Assembly: GCA_020746105.1 (NCBI GenBank) | Contig: JAJGST010000005.1 | Span: 62,001 to 126,000, forward strand | Origin: Trogon surrucura | Lineage: Eukaryota; Chordata; Aves; Trogoniformes; Trogonidae | Direction: 5' to 3' | DNA length: 64,000 nucleotides | Shown here: piece after piece, positions 1 to 11,714 of the stretch | Layout: every line of letters begins with the position of its first letter | Numbering within the stretch: position 1 is the first letter of the stretch | Program-made: the position numbers and the translations under genes | The notes under the pieces: model-generated | What the model was told of the DNA's origin: nothing | Database searches by the model: none | Seen by the model: the letters and a program-made list of their open reading frames with translations, nothing else

Positions 1-1509
1 AGGCATCTCCAACACTATTAAATGCCAAAAACCCAAGCAGATCAGTTGCATCCCGTGCTGATGTACCCATTCTTAAGAACATACTCACCAACCTTGGATG
101 TTCGTGGTCGGGTTCCCCTTTCAGTCACTAAAGAGAAGAAAGTTATTAGTCAGGACAGAGTACAGCCCAGCATAAAGGTTATTCACAGATCTCGCTACAA
201 TAAAATATTGACCTATTAAAATAAATGCTGTGATGATTGTCATGTATTTATAAGCACAGTAACTACTCCCCTGCCCCAAAACCCCCTTTTTTTGGACTGA
301 ATTATTTCCAAAAGATTACCCCATTGAACTGTTCTTACAGTTACGAACCATTCCATACGCAGACAACTGTTATCAAGACTGCTGGGTGGTTTTTTAAATA
401 GAAAACTGGAGTGTTTCAAGGCACTTAAATATTTTACATCATTGTTTCCATAGATGTAATTTCTCCTTAAAAATGTTAAAATCCTGATTCTTTAAAGTAA
501 AATACATTATCATTACATAACTATTCTGCTCTTAAGTATTGTTAATGGCACTGGGATTTCATGTGGAAAAAATCTCCAATAATCAAGAAAAAGCACAAAG
601 AACACCAAAGTATCTCTTGGATTTCTTGAAGAACAGACACAATGCAAGCAGTACATCCCCCTGTGTTTCTCAACAAGTCTAGCTACTAGAATATAAGAGA
701 CCAGAAAATTTTAGAATAGAAACTCATATTCAGTTTTAATTATATTCCCTCCAACAGTGAAGAGAACATATATGCAAAAATTCCTTCTCTCAGTAAGAAA
801 ACCACTGCTCCAAAAAAATAAACAGGAAAAAAACATTAAAAAAATGAGAGATGTGCTTGCAATGTTTGTTTCAGAGCACCACAAGACTTTAAAATTGCAC
901 GTTACCTGAGGATTTCCTATCAAAAGAAAAATACGAATAAAAAGTAAGTATGAAATCTTCAGATACAGATCTATACAGCTAAAACATATTTATGTGTACA
1001 CACTGTGCTCTGTGGATGGGAGAAAATGGGAATAACTTACTGCAGTGTGCATTTGAAAATATTGAGAAATACTTCAGCAACACCCAAACATATTTCCCAT
1101 TTTCACTACTCCAGCTCTGAACGGAGGACGCAGAAACCAGAGATACACCGCACCGTGGGTACTTTGCTTTAAACCCATTAAGCTCACGGGCACAGCCACT
1201 TGCCACAAAGCATTTCTGGGAATTCCTGAGACACAAAGCTCGCAAAGCGCGGCAACTGCGGCTGGCCCAGCCCTTGGAAAACACTGGACAAAGCGAGCGC
1301 CAGTTTGCGGTGGCCGAGCAAACGTCCTCGTCACAGGCCTCGGTGCTTGGGAAGAGCAAGGGTGCAGGGCAAGACAGACTCAGCTGCAAACGCAGGGTTA
1401 TTCGCTTACAGTAGCTGAAAACGTTGCAGCCCAAATTTCTGGGAGCCATGACCAGGTTTTGGGGGTTCCCACCCACAGGCTTTGAGCTGTACTGAATGAG
1501 TTGGCTCAC
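1..1509. other. AT-rich intron-like sequence, no gene recognised
   Basis: No reading frame longer than about 200 codons and no recognisable domain. The stretch lies downstream (minus strand) of the second APLF-like exon. If that gene is real, its last coding exon should lie here or beyond the window edge; I searched for the acidic C-terminal exon typical of APLF and did not see it. Confidence 0.5.
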
Positions 1510-1556
1510 CTGGTGGTGCAGTGTGCTTATATTCCAGTTTGTGCTGGGGATTCTTC
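1510..1556 (-). CDS. APLF: APLF-like exon: second half of PBZ zinc finger 2
   Basis: A 47-bp exon read on the minus strand, with a polypyrimidine-CAG acceptor above 1556 and a GTGAGCC donor below 1510. It encodes KNPQHKLEYKHTAPP, closely matching the end of the second PBZ (poly-ADP-ribose-binding zinc finger) of APLF, a factor that binds poly-ADP-ribose and histones and assists non-homologous end joining in the nucleus. The two His ligands of the finger are present in this exon. Its phase (2) fits the exon at 3986-4111, and both exons begin with the same 10 bases, suggesting that the two PBZ exons arose by duplication. The following C-terminal exon is not visible. Identification rests on motif recognition, not on an alignment. 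Confidence 0.72.
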
Positions 1557-3985
1557 CTGCAAAGAAGAAAACAGTAAAAGCTTGATTCGCCACCTTGTTC
1601 CACACTTAACAAGCTCAGCACTCCTTTGTATTTTATGGATAATCTTCATTTCTTTTCAAAATAAAATTCTGTGACCAGTGCCTTACTGCAGCGGCTCAGC
1701 TGAGAGAAGGTAGGGTTGAAAAAAAAACCCAAAAAACAGGTTAAATAAGAGTTCCTCGTTTCATCATTAAAAAAAATAAAAAGATGGCTGGTCAAAACCA
1801 AGAGATGAGATACTTTACAAAGCTGCATGATACGATGCACTTGCTCAGCATAAGAAGCGATCCAACTATTTTACTCGCCAACAACACAACCAGAACATAA
1901 CTTCTGCTGCATTAAGTACAACACATGCGCGGTGCACCACGGCTCCGAGGCACCCAGGCACAGCTTCCATATTCTGCAACGTAAGGCACAAATTAAACAG
2001 TTTGGGAAAACTACAGAATGAGAAAGAACTGCTTGTCACTAAGGATCGCAGGGAGAGGCCGTACACCTGCAGTCCAGCAAGTCCACTTCAGGAGCTTTTA
2101 TGTCTTCTATTTGAAAAAAAAAAAATCAAGCAATGACACAAAATGTGAAGCCAACACACTCCTGGATCTGCAGTGCACGTTTCCCTTGGTTCAGGCTGTG
2201 ATCCAGGTCATTAACGCACTCATTAATCACCTCGCCAAACAGTTGTCCACTGCTGCCCAAACCTTTTCCCTCGGTGCAGCTCCAGGCTGTGCTCACAGTG
2301 TATTAGAGGCTTTTCTCGGGGCTGCACGTCAAAATAGTTTCAACTCGGTTCGGTTTTGTGAAGAAAATTTTCTTAAAATCCTGACTTTGGAAGAAACCCA
2401 CTTCAGTTGTCGCAATTTTTGCCGCTGAAAATAAGAAACAACTGAAGTCTACTTCTTAAGAATGACATACCACATGGCATTGCTTAAACCTTGAGATAAA
2501 TCTCTGCAGCTGCGGAAGTTTTTTGTGTATTTTACAAAATGCCCTTGCTGTGAAGACTGCCTTGTATAAGCAGTTGCTTATTTATGCTTTCTTATTCTTC
2601 AAAGAACAGAGTAATGCAGTCAGCCTTCAGTAGAAAAATCTTATTTTTATGTCAAATAACTTGTGAATCAGCCTGAAGTGTATGAATTTGTCACAATTCT
2701 AGAGCTGCTACATGTGCATTAGAAGTGCTAGCTACCTGAATAAAAAATGGAAATACAGCTTCCTATTAAATACACTGTGCTGAAACAAAAAACATTGCCT
2801 ATTTCAGTGTTTTACTACTACTGTCAGCATCAGACCATTTGATCCCAACTCAAGGCAGAGCCTTTAGATCATTCAATTATTCTCCCTTCAAGCAGTAGCC
2901 AAGAGATAAAGACAACAAAAATAACACACAAATCCTCCAGGTTGTATCTGTGGCTTCACTGAAAGAATTATCATTGATTCGTGTGTGCCTCTTTTCCTCT
3001 ACCCCCAAATAAAAGAAACACAGGTTAAGAAATGATCAACTGATACGGCACAGGTTGTGCAGTCTGGAAGCAGAGAGAGTTTTGGTTCTGGATAAAACAT
3101 CCATCGCACATCTGAAAAGTATGTTGGCAATTTCATTACCGGTATAAGCCCAGATTTCTCCTCCTGAGGGAAGAAATTCTTCTCAGAGTTGGTTTTCAGA
3201 AGAGAAACACTTCTGCATTAGGCGACTACAACATGGCTTTGCCTTAAAAGCTGCCCTCGTTTTGTCACATTTCACAGAGAACACGCGTTTTAGGATCCCC
3301 ACGCTCTCCAGGAGAGAGAGGAGAAAATGTTTCTGCTCAGGCACAATCTTTGTAAGAGCAGCTCTCAGTTTCAGTGTGCCCCCACACAAGTGCTGCTGCC
3401 TCAAACTACATCCTGTTGGCCACCGTGTCAAATGCAGAGCAGTCGTTAAACTCCGCTAAATAAAAGTGTAAAACCTTAGACGCTGAGAAGCAAAAGGGAA
3501 CAAAATCTTTTGAAGCAAATCAACAGCGCTTAAAAGAACCTGCACCAGTCAGCCGTAAGCTGGATTTTATTGCTGTTACTTAAATCACGCTTTCTAACGA
3601 ATCCAATACTGATTATAAGAGCTTTTCTATAAAATCTCAACAAACACTTTATCAAAACTCACACACATGGAGAACAACAGGTAACAATAAGTTATTGCTT
3701 ATATAAAAAAAGAACAGCTTATATGCTGAGAAGTACAATTTGTTGATGCCAAGGTCACTGAACAGGTTCCAAAAGGCAAAGTCTCCCGTTCCCCAGCTGG
3801 AATCGCTAACAAATACTACGCACAGACCTCGGTGCTTTAAAGGTCATTTCAGAGGAAATTTCAGAAGGCTACACTCAAGATTGAACATCGAGAATTACTC
3901 CTTATTCTGCTGTCATTTTGCATCTCCAGGGAAGAACATTCTTAACCGGTAACAGAAGAGGAGCCGTTCTGACAGCGTTTCTCAC
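1557..3985. other. Intron between the two APLF-like exons
   Basis: About 2.4 kb, AT-rich, with scattered stops in all frames. I see no further exon with good splice sites, no CR1 copy and no LTR. The ORF at 2018-2428 (+) lacks any recognisable domain and is treated as chance. Confidence 0.5.
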
Positions 3986-4111
3986 CTGTCCCGAGCCGCT
4001 CCATAGGGGCAGTCAGGCCGGTCGTCAGCGTTACCCTGAGTTACGATCCCCGGGTCATGGCAGTCATCATCGTTAGGGTGACTGAGCTGCTGACAGGGAA
4101 CGGGATTCTTC
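3986..4111 (-). CDS. APLF: APLF-like exon: end of PBZ finger 1 and start of PBZ finger 2, with lost zinc ligands
   Basis: A 126-bp minus-strand exon (acceptor CTTTGGCAG, donor GTGAGA). It encodes KNPVPCQQLSHP, an acidic linker, then DDRPDCPYGAARDR, which runs into KNPQH of the next exon. PBZ fingers have the form C-x5-C-x6-H-x5-H. In the first finger the position expected to be the first His reads Pro (KNPV-P). In the second finger the second Cys is missing (CPYGAARDR where the family has CPYG-x-x-C-Y-R). The frame is open and the splice sites are intact, so this is either a very diverged APLF or a recently decaying copy. The exon holding the first half of PBZ1 was not found with confidence. 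Confidence 0.72.
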
Positions 4112-6428
4112 CTGCCAAAGACAAAGACGGATCAAGAACTGGCTGTTCCAGCTCAGCACGAGCAGTGGAGATAAGAAAGGTGTCACTGAATCAGTGACAA
4201 ATCATTTCCCTGCTGTTACGTGAAGAGGAGGTTTTAATGTCCAACTTTACGCAGGACGCAAGACCTACTTCCAGGCAACCTTCCAGAAGAAACCGTTTTG
4301 TCTCCGCACACGCTGCAAAAGAAGTTTAGACGGGAATTATCCCCTTTGCCACCAGCTTTGAGTTTCAGATCTCCAACATGTGCACCCTGTGTGGGCACTT
4401 AGACAAGAGTTTGCTCTACAAACCTTCTGTAAGTGATGTTAAAAAGAAAACATTACGACTACGGGAGAAATTCATGTGACAGATCAAAACTTACTGCAAA
4501 AAAATACGCCAAAGTGAACATACTGTTACCAAAAGCAAATCTATTTTTTTCCCCTATCATTTCTTTTAGAGACACTTTTTTTTCCCAAGCACAATATCGA
4601 AAAGCAAGAAATATGAGATATTTTAATAAATTATTTTCCAGAAGACATCCATAACATACTCCAGTGATCTACCACACTAACTCCCAGAGTAAGTAATCTT
4701 CAACGTGTTTGTGCAAATTATAAAAGTGAACTGCTTGCCTCAAGCTAGAGGAACAATGACTTTCCTCTAGAGAGTAATTACTCCTTGAATTTACACTTGT
4801 TACAGCTGCATTTAGAAACACCAAGCCCGAAATACCCATGTAGCTACCCACAAACACATCTTCCTCACTGATCCCAGGCATCATCTCTCCTTTAAACTCA
4901 CAGCTACCTCTTATTAACTTTACAGGGAACAGTCAATACTAATTTCAACATTTCAACTAGCACCATAAGGAAAAAAAACAAAAAAACCAAAGAACAAAAG
5001 CTTTTGCAAAACCATTCCTTCAGCTCCGTGAGCTCTACGAGCCATTCAGGCCTCCTTTCAGGCACTGGAAAGTGATGAGATATTTAGTATTAACACTTTA
5101 CACCTCCATCTGCCTGGTGTTTCTCACTCAGGAAACTTAACAAGAACGCTGCAGATAAACTCTTCTACCTCTTATCAAAGGTCCATTGTCCCTTGGATCT
5201 ATTTATACGGTTGTCAGACTTCTTGTCCTGCTCTTCTGTGTTAATTTCTGCAAACTGTAAGGCAAGCAATGACTGTCTCACTGGAAATCACTGCAAGGTT
5301 GCATTTACCAGACTTTTATTCTACAAGTTCTCAGGAAACAACATTTCTTATGCCAAATTCAGGCTGGCTGCCTATTTATCTCCCCATTTAAAAATAAATG
5401 AGATGAAACAAAGTAATTTCAGATGTTACTTTGTTTTTTATAAGCATAGAGCTGATTTACTAATAATATTAGCAAGAACTTTCAGCCATGTAAAACACGA
5501 TTCATCTTCTCACAGGGACAGAGAGGCAACTCATGTTCTGTGAAATCATTTTAGTATTTTTCCCTACAATAAGATCCATGTAGCATCGTAGTCACCAAGG
5601 AAAGAAGATCTGATAGCTCTCGATTAACCAAACTATTGGAATTTTGGAGATACCCATTTCCTTTCAAAAATTTACTTTGAAACTTACTTGGACAACACCA
5701 AACAGCCCTAACTGGAGGAGACAGGGGGGAAAAAAAAAGTAATGTGGAAGGAAGGAGGAAGAGAAATAAAAGCATCTTGATGTTTGCTCCCCATCACTGG
5801 GCTTCAGGATTCTTTGGGCCAGTGGATGTTACTCCTCAAAATACACATCACCTACAAAGCACATTAAACACATCCTGCTTCAGCTGCTCAGGACTCGTAG
5901 AAACATCCTATTTTATCTTACCTTCACCTGGGTCATTTGTACTTACTCCACTTTTGTGTGTTGGGCAACAATATCCAGCAAAACAAACAGAAGTGCAGAG
6001 CTTACATTAAGCAAACAGCTTCTCTTCTCGCAAAAATCGAAAGCATCTTCCTTTTATTAAAGGGTTGGTTTGTTCGGTTGGTTTTTAACTTTTTTTCTCA
6101 GACTTGTACAAGAGATGTCAGCTGTAAGAGAACAACATCTACAATGCCCTAAGTTGCACACCAAAGTTCACCAGTTTCACAAAACCTCACTGCACAGGAA
6201 GGTGTTATGCATTTGATCAAAACAAAACCATCTGGCTTTACTCACACTAGAAATAACCCATTAAAAGTCTATTTTAAGAGCAAAGTTTTATGGGAGCTTT
6301 GTCTTCTCATAAACAAGCTCACACAGTCACCGCCACTTTGCTGTCACAGGAGCTCTAAATTTGTGCACTCACACTTCCTGATGCAGAAAACTCTGCAAAT
6401 AAATAAAAATCAGGAAAATAAAACTCAC
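4112..6428. other. AT-rich intron-like sequence
   Basis: No convincing gene. A very short potential minus-strand exon near 5688-5716 (polypyrimidine tract, then GTAAGT) was noted but cannot be tied to a protein. No transposon recognised. Confidence 0.4.
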
Positions 6429-6596
6429 AAAGTCCTTCAGAATCAATGATTTCACTTCAAGCACAAGTGGAGTATTGCTCACTGAAACATTTGAAGACAG
6501 TTTTAAAGGCATAGAATTCAAGCCTGAAGCTACACTACAATGTTTTACGTCTTCTGAGAAGACAGGACTCAAAGAAAGGCAGACACAGGTCTTTGG
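6429..6596 (-). CDS. Candidate upstream exon, possibly of the same APLF-like gene
   Basis: A 168-bp minus-strand stretch with a possible acceptor (TCTGGCAG) above 6596 and a good GTGAGT donor after ...LILKDF. The frame is open throughout, rich in Ser and Leu, and resembles the unstructured middle region of a nuclear protein. It is upstream of the PBZ exons in the right orientation. I cannot match it to APLF residue by residue, so the link is inferred from position alone; it may be a chance open frame. Confidence 0.25.
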
Positions 6597-7016
6597 CTGC
6601 CAGATTTACAAGCTGAAGAAAAAAGGAAAATGTTTAATTTTCATAAACAAGGAGCAAAGTATTGGGAAGAATGCACACACAACCCAAAGGGCCGCTGGTT
6701 TGACAGGGACGGGAAAGATTTACACACCCCCAGTCAGCAGAGAACTGCACCTCAGGCTGGCGAAAGGGCAGAACTGTGACCAAAACTCGAGTTTTAGAGA
6801 GGAGAGTTCAGGCCTCCTGCACCTCTGCCGTGCAGCCCTTGGAAAGGGGAGTTGGCTTTGAATTGACTTTTAATTCCCTGTTTCTCTAACCTTGGGAACA
6901 CAAGCAGTAGACAAGAAAGTGAACACAAGACAGTATTTCCTTGACAACAAATACAGTCAGAGCACTCTGCCTACGACTTCTAGTCGTAACAGCAGTTTCT
7001 TCCAACTCAGTAAAGT

Positions 7017-7516
7017 NNNNNNNNNNNNNNNNNNNNNNNNNNNNNNNNNNNNNNNNNNNNNNNNNNNNNNNNNNNNNNNNNNNNNNNNNNNNNNNNNNNN
7101 NNNNNNNNNNNNNNNNNNNNNNNNNNNNNNNNNNNNNNNNNNNNNNNNNNNNNNNNNNNNNNNNNNNNNNNNNNNNNNNNNNNNNNNNNNNNNNNNNNNN
7201 NNNNNNNNNNNNNNNNNNNNNNNNNNNNNNNNNNNNNNNNNNNNNNNNNNNNNNNNNNNNNNNNNNNNNNNNNNNNNNNNNNNNNNNNNNNNNNNNNNNN
7301 NNNNNNNNNNNNNNNNNNNNNNNNNNNNNNNNNNNNNNNNNNNNNNNNNNNNNNNNNNNNNNNNNNNNNNNNNNNNNNNNNNNNNNNNNNNNNNNNNNNN
7401 NNNNNNNNNNNNNNNNNNNNNNNNNNNNNNNNNNNNNNNNNNNNNNNNNNNNNNNNNNNNNNNNNNNNNNNNNNNNNNNNNNNNNNNNNNNNNNNNNNNN
7501 NNNNNNNNNNNNNNNN
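7017..7516. other. Assembly gap (500 N)
   Basis: Exactly 500 unknown bases, the size used as a placeholder for a scaffold gap of unknown length. Reading frames running through it are artefacts. Confidence 0.99.
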
Positions 7517-10270
7517 GGTTGCAGATCCCCTCTCCCCAGAGGCTTTCAGGACCCAACTCGTCAAAGCCCCGAGCATCCCAGCGTGAATTCAGTGCAACCT
7601 TGCTTTAGGCAAAAACTTGGGCTGGAGCCATCCTGGGGGCCCTTCAGCCACCGTGAGTTTGTGATTCCTTCATTTTGCACGAGTGGCGATGCTGTGTGCA
7701 TCACCAACGCTGTTTCACTCACGCCAATTAGCAGAGGTGCTTTCATAACTGGAATGAGCCTTGGGAAGAGATTTGCCTCCAGTCTGCAAAAGGTGCACAG
7801 GAACTGCTGAATTTCAATCAACAGAATCCGTCAGAAATGGGGAGGAGAGGTAGCCATGAATAGATGACGTTGTTTGGAGGGGTAAAAAGCCAAACCAAAC
7901 AAATGAACCAAACCGAGGCGAGAGATTGAACCGCAAAGTTGAAAAATTTATTGTTACACAAGAACTAAACATATATTTGTAGTGGTGTCATTCTGTTTTG
8001 ATGACACATGACGTCTGTTACCACAAAAATAGTAACACCTATAACCTCTACATTCAAAATAGCCTGTCTTTTCATTAGTAACTATTTTATACTTACTAGT
8101 TTTGTGCTATAATAATTTTAAAATTTTGACTTGCCTTTCCAATTCTTACATCTTTTACCTGCTCTCTGTGCTCATTCTTTCAACTCGTAACCGTATCTTT
8201 TAGCTGTTTTTGCTGTCTGGCTACAAAGTTGTTGGAAAAGACAAAACAGATAAAATAGCAGAATAATGAAAGTGTCCCCTCTGGTGAGATCTAGATTTCC
8301 TCAGTGGAGAATATATGACCTTCTTTCATTTTTGGCACTTGAAAGCTTCCTTTAATAATGTCATTTCAACCTAATTTTATACAGTCAGCAAGCGTGCACG
8401 TTAGAAGTCTTTTAAAAATGTACTCCCATCTTTTGTTGTTTTTAGCAAGCGATTAGCTCCCAGCCCAACTGGTCCCAGTTGCTCAGCTGTGTGCTGGAGG
8501 TTTGGCACAGCGTGTTGGAATAAATCACTTTCCTTCTGCCCCTTGTAGTCTTCAAATACAGATCAAACCACAGATGTAGGTTTGTGCAGTGGCAATGGAA
8601 GAGCCAAAACAGCAAAATACACTTGTTAACCTCTTGTTATAGTCACCCCATATAAACCTTTCTAATGACTGGATCTTGTTTTGCCGGAAAGAAAAGCAGC
8701 AGTTGTTTCAGGAATTTTATAATTAGGAAGTATTTTTACAACTACTGCAGGTTAATACCGTGCTTCCCTCTGCTAGGTCTGGTCACATTTAATTTTCTTC
8801 TGTCCTTGCAAAGCCACTTGATGATGTGACTCTCTTGATGTGAGAAGGTTGTACGCAGCCAGGAGAGGTCAAGTTCCCAGCGGTCGCATGGTCCGTCAGT
8901 GGGGCCGGATGCCCTCAGGAGAATTACTTTTATGTACTTTAAGTTTGAGCACGTGGTTAAGCCCTGCTTTTTGTCTTACTTTGCTCTTCTGTATTGAGGT
9001 CACTGTGACTGTTTCATTCTATTTGTGGATCCAATCTCTGTTTTTTACTGAGGACGTTGTAGGCTGAGTAGAAATTCCACATTTTCGAGTGGCATACTAA
9101 AAATTGATTTCCTGCTTGAGAGTTTTCCTCTTTATTAAGCACTTTCTGGAACACATCTTGGTTCTTTCTGATACAAAATGACTGAGACTAAGAGGCACAG
9201 TTGCAAGAAAAAGTCTGTGAACCTTTTGGAACTTCATGACTTTTTCCACTAGCATTTTAAACGTTGAGTGAGTGTGTTCAGTAAAGACATGGAGGATCTG
9301 AATTGTTTTTGTGTTATTATTTTAGGCACATTATATTTGTCAATTCTGTTGACTGAGCGGTTAGATCACATTTTTTGATGAATTAATGCAGAACACCATG
9401 AAATTCCACAAGGCTCACATAGTCTTTCTTGCAACTATAATTCTGTTTCCAGCAGCCACTGGCAGAGGCCTGCAAAGGCTTGTGCAAGCACTGCCCTCAC
9501 GGCCAACATCCAAACTGAGCCAGACAAACTGCCTGGGAGCTGGGCCCAGGGTGATAGTCTGGCATCCCTCTCCCTGCTTCAGAGTCGAGTCCAAGGTGGG
9601 ACACTTCCCTCTGAGCTGGGAATAGTTTCAGGAGCACGAGACAATTTTGATCTAGATCAAATGCTTTCTTGATTCTTTCCCCCTTGTATTTTTGTCTCTT
9701 CCATATGATGCTGATCGCAGAGAGGAGCCCAAATTGAACATTCCTGTCTTTTTTTGTCTGGGTCTTCTGCTGCACTTGAAAATTCAGATCTTAAGGTTCT
9801 TCTGGAAAGAATTCCTGTGATAATTAAGTTTTAGGGCTACTGCAAAGCCTAGGATCATGCCCCACTCAGGACGCTACTAGACTGGAACAGTGTTTTCCAA
9901 AAGAATTGGCTTAAAACGGGTCTGACTTCAAAGGATGTACAACTTTATTTTCTAAAAGCTTGTGATGCTCCAAAAAATCAAATAGACAAGTGTAGAGATA
10001 CTAGGAAACAAGAGTTGTCAGAAGAATCACTTAATAATGAGTATTTAATAGATTATTTCAACAATTAACTCCAATTATGGGGGGTTTGTGTTTAATATTT
10101 AATTTCTTCACTATCAAAAATGACTATTTCTAAATACAAGTATGATCTTAACGGTTAAAGTGAAATACTTTACTATTCAAGACATAGTACAATCATATTT
10201 TAGTAAATCTTATTAACAAACATATCAACACTACAGAAACATTCTTTTTCTCTGTTTGAATGGTTATTTT
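7517..10270. other. Non-coding, AT-rich; nothing recognised
   Basis: About 2.75 kb without a recognisable gene, LTR or CR1 copy. Short ORFs at 7561-7821 (-), 8840-9067 (+) and 9386-9625 (+) have no known motif and no paired splice sites that I trust. Confidence 0.45.
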
Positions 10271-10279
10271 AGAGTAAAT

Positions 10280-10595
10280 CACATTGACAAACACAAACAT
10301 ATTGACAAACACAAACATATCGACAAACACATAAAAACGTATTGACAGACATGAACCTGTTAACAAACATGAATCTATGAACAAACAAACACGAGCATAT
10401 TAACAAGCACGAACATATTAACATACAAACACGAACATATTAACAAACACGATCATATCTACAAACATGAACATATCAACAGACACGAACCTATTAACAA
10501 ACAAACAGTAACATACTGACTAACATGAACATATTAACAAACTATTTACATATTAACAAACATATTAACATATTAACAAACATATTAACAGATAC
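10280..10595. repeat. AT-rich minisatellite, units of about 18-20 bp
   Basis: Imperfect tandem copies of the motif ACAAACACGAACATATTAA, at least 14 units, drifting in length and ending in a run of ACAAACATATTA. It gives a repetitive FVNMFVFVN-type frame on the minus strand that has no coding meaning. It separates the AT-rich first 10 kb from the GC-rich RhoGAP gene. Confidence 0.85.
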
Positions 10596-11200
10596 TTTTC
10601 TCCTCCTCCCTCCGCAAGGGACCTAAATCTGCTCGGCTTTACCCCGCTCTAAGTTCAACTTTGGATCTACCAGGACGATGCTCTTTATGTTGGGCAAGAT
10701 GGTTGAGGGCGATCGTAGCGCCGTGTGTTGCTCTCTTCATGCTCCTTTGCTTGGATGCTTCAGAAGGTTGAATGGAAGCTGGAGTTGGGGCTCTGGGGAC
10801 CCATCAGGTCACAGAGGATCAGCAGGAGATGTTGTATTGGCACCTGCAAGGACAGAGTCAGAAAGCTGTGATCCCCGAAGGCAGGAGGAGGCAGGATTTT
10901 GTTGCCCTTCCTTTGGGGAACACTGTTTCTGAGGGATAGTTTGTGGCCTGGAAGAGAGAGCGATTGCTGGCATTGGCTACGGGCTGGCTCGGGTGCCTCG
11001 TCCCTGTGGGTGATGCCCCTGGAGAGCTCTGTGTATGCAGAGGTGCCCCGTGCCACACAGGCAGGCTCCACGGGGAGCCCCTGGGGAGCTGCCATGGAGT
11101 TCTTTCCAAAGCCTGTGCAGCACCGTCCCTTGCCAGCGAGCTGGATGGACTTGGGGCAGTGTTGAAAGTGTGGGAAGATGGGCAGCAGAGCCTGGTACGC

Positions 11201-11347
11201 ACCTTCATCCTCTGGACCTTCCTGATATTTTTCAGTCCCCGCCGTCCTCTCCGTTCTAGCCGTCTTCTCTTCCTGGCTAGACGGCAGGCCCTCTTCTCTG
11301 CCCAGACGGCTTTTATCTTTCTTCGTCTTTGGTTTTGGTTTTCCTGG
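11201..11347 (-). CDS. Candidate basic 3' exon of the RhoGAP gene
   Basis: A minus-strand open stretch between a TCCCAG acceptor and a GTGCGT donor, encoding about 49 residues rich in Arg and Lys (for example KAVWAEKRACRLARKRRRLE). Such a segment could be a nuclear-localisation or phosphoinositide-binding tail. It lies downstream of the RhoGAP exons in the same orientation. However, splicing in phase from the last confident exon hits a stop first (see 11449-11512), so membership in the transcript is uncertain. Confidence 0.35.
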
Positions 11348-11448
11348 GAGGAGCCTGCAAACCTTTCCATCCCACCGTGTGATTAGCTAGGGAAAGCCAT
11401 GATGGGCTGGCATCAGTGCTTGGTTTAGTCAAAGCTGAGTCATTTTAC

Positions 11449-11512
11449 CTTCTTTCCTCTGGCAGGCTCTTGACTGCTGCTGCTGCACATCCCAGGGACG
11501 CTAGAGTCGTCT
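11449..11512 (-). CDS. Candidate 3' exon of the RhoGAP gene (DDSSVPG frame)
   Basis: A 64-bp minus-strand stretch with an excellent acceptor (CCAACCCTGCCAG) and a GTAAAA donor. One frame reads DDSSVPGMCSSSSQEPARGK, the sort of Ser-rich sequence that follows the GAP domain in TAGAP/ARHGAP20 proteins. Spliced from the exon at 11715-11860, the phase instead gives Arg-Arg-Leu-stop. So either the protein ends here, or exon 13 uses another donor, or this copy has a frame change. Confidence 0.4.
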
Positions 11513-11714
11513 CTGGCAGGGTTGGAGACAAAGCAAGGGGTGCCTAAAGCAGAGAAGTCGGTGTTAGCAGGTGGCAAGGGCCAGCCTGGAGTAGGAAACA
11601 ACTCTCTGGCCAAGTGTTACCTGAGCTACCTCAGTGTGTCATTCTGAGGGAAAAAGCCCAAACCTCCTCTCCTAGCCGAGACACATTGTGACAGCGTTTG
11701 TGGAGCTGCCATAC

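Noticed and set aside
6892-7810. Frames crossing the first N gap
   Set aside because: Unknown bases are translated as X; the flanking parts have no shared domain.
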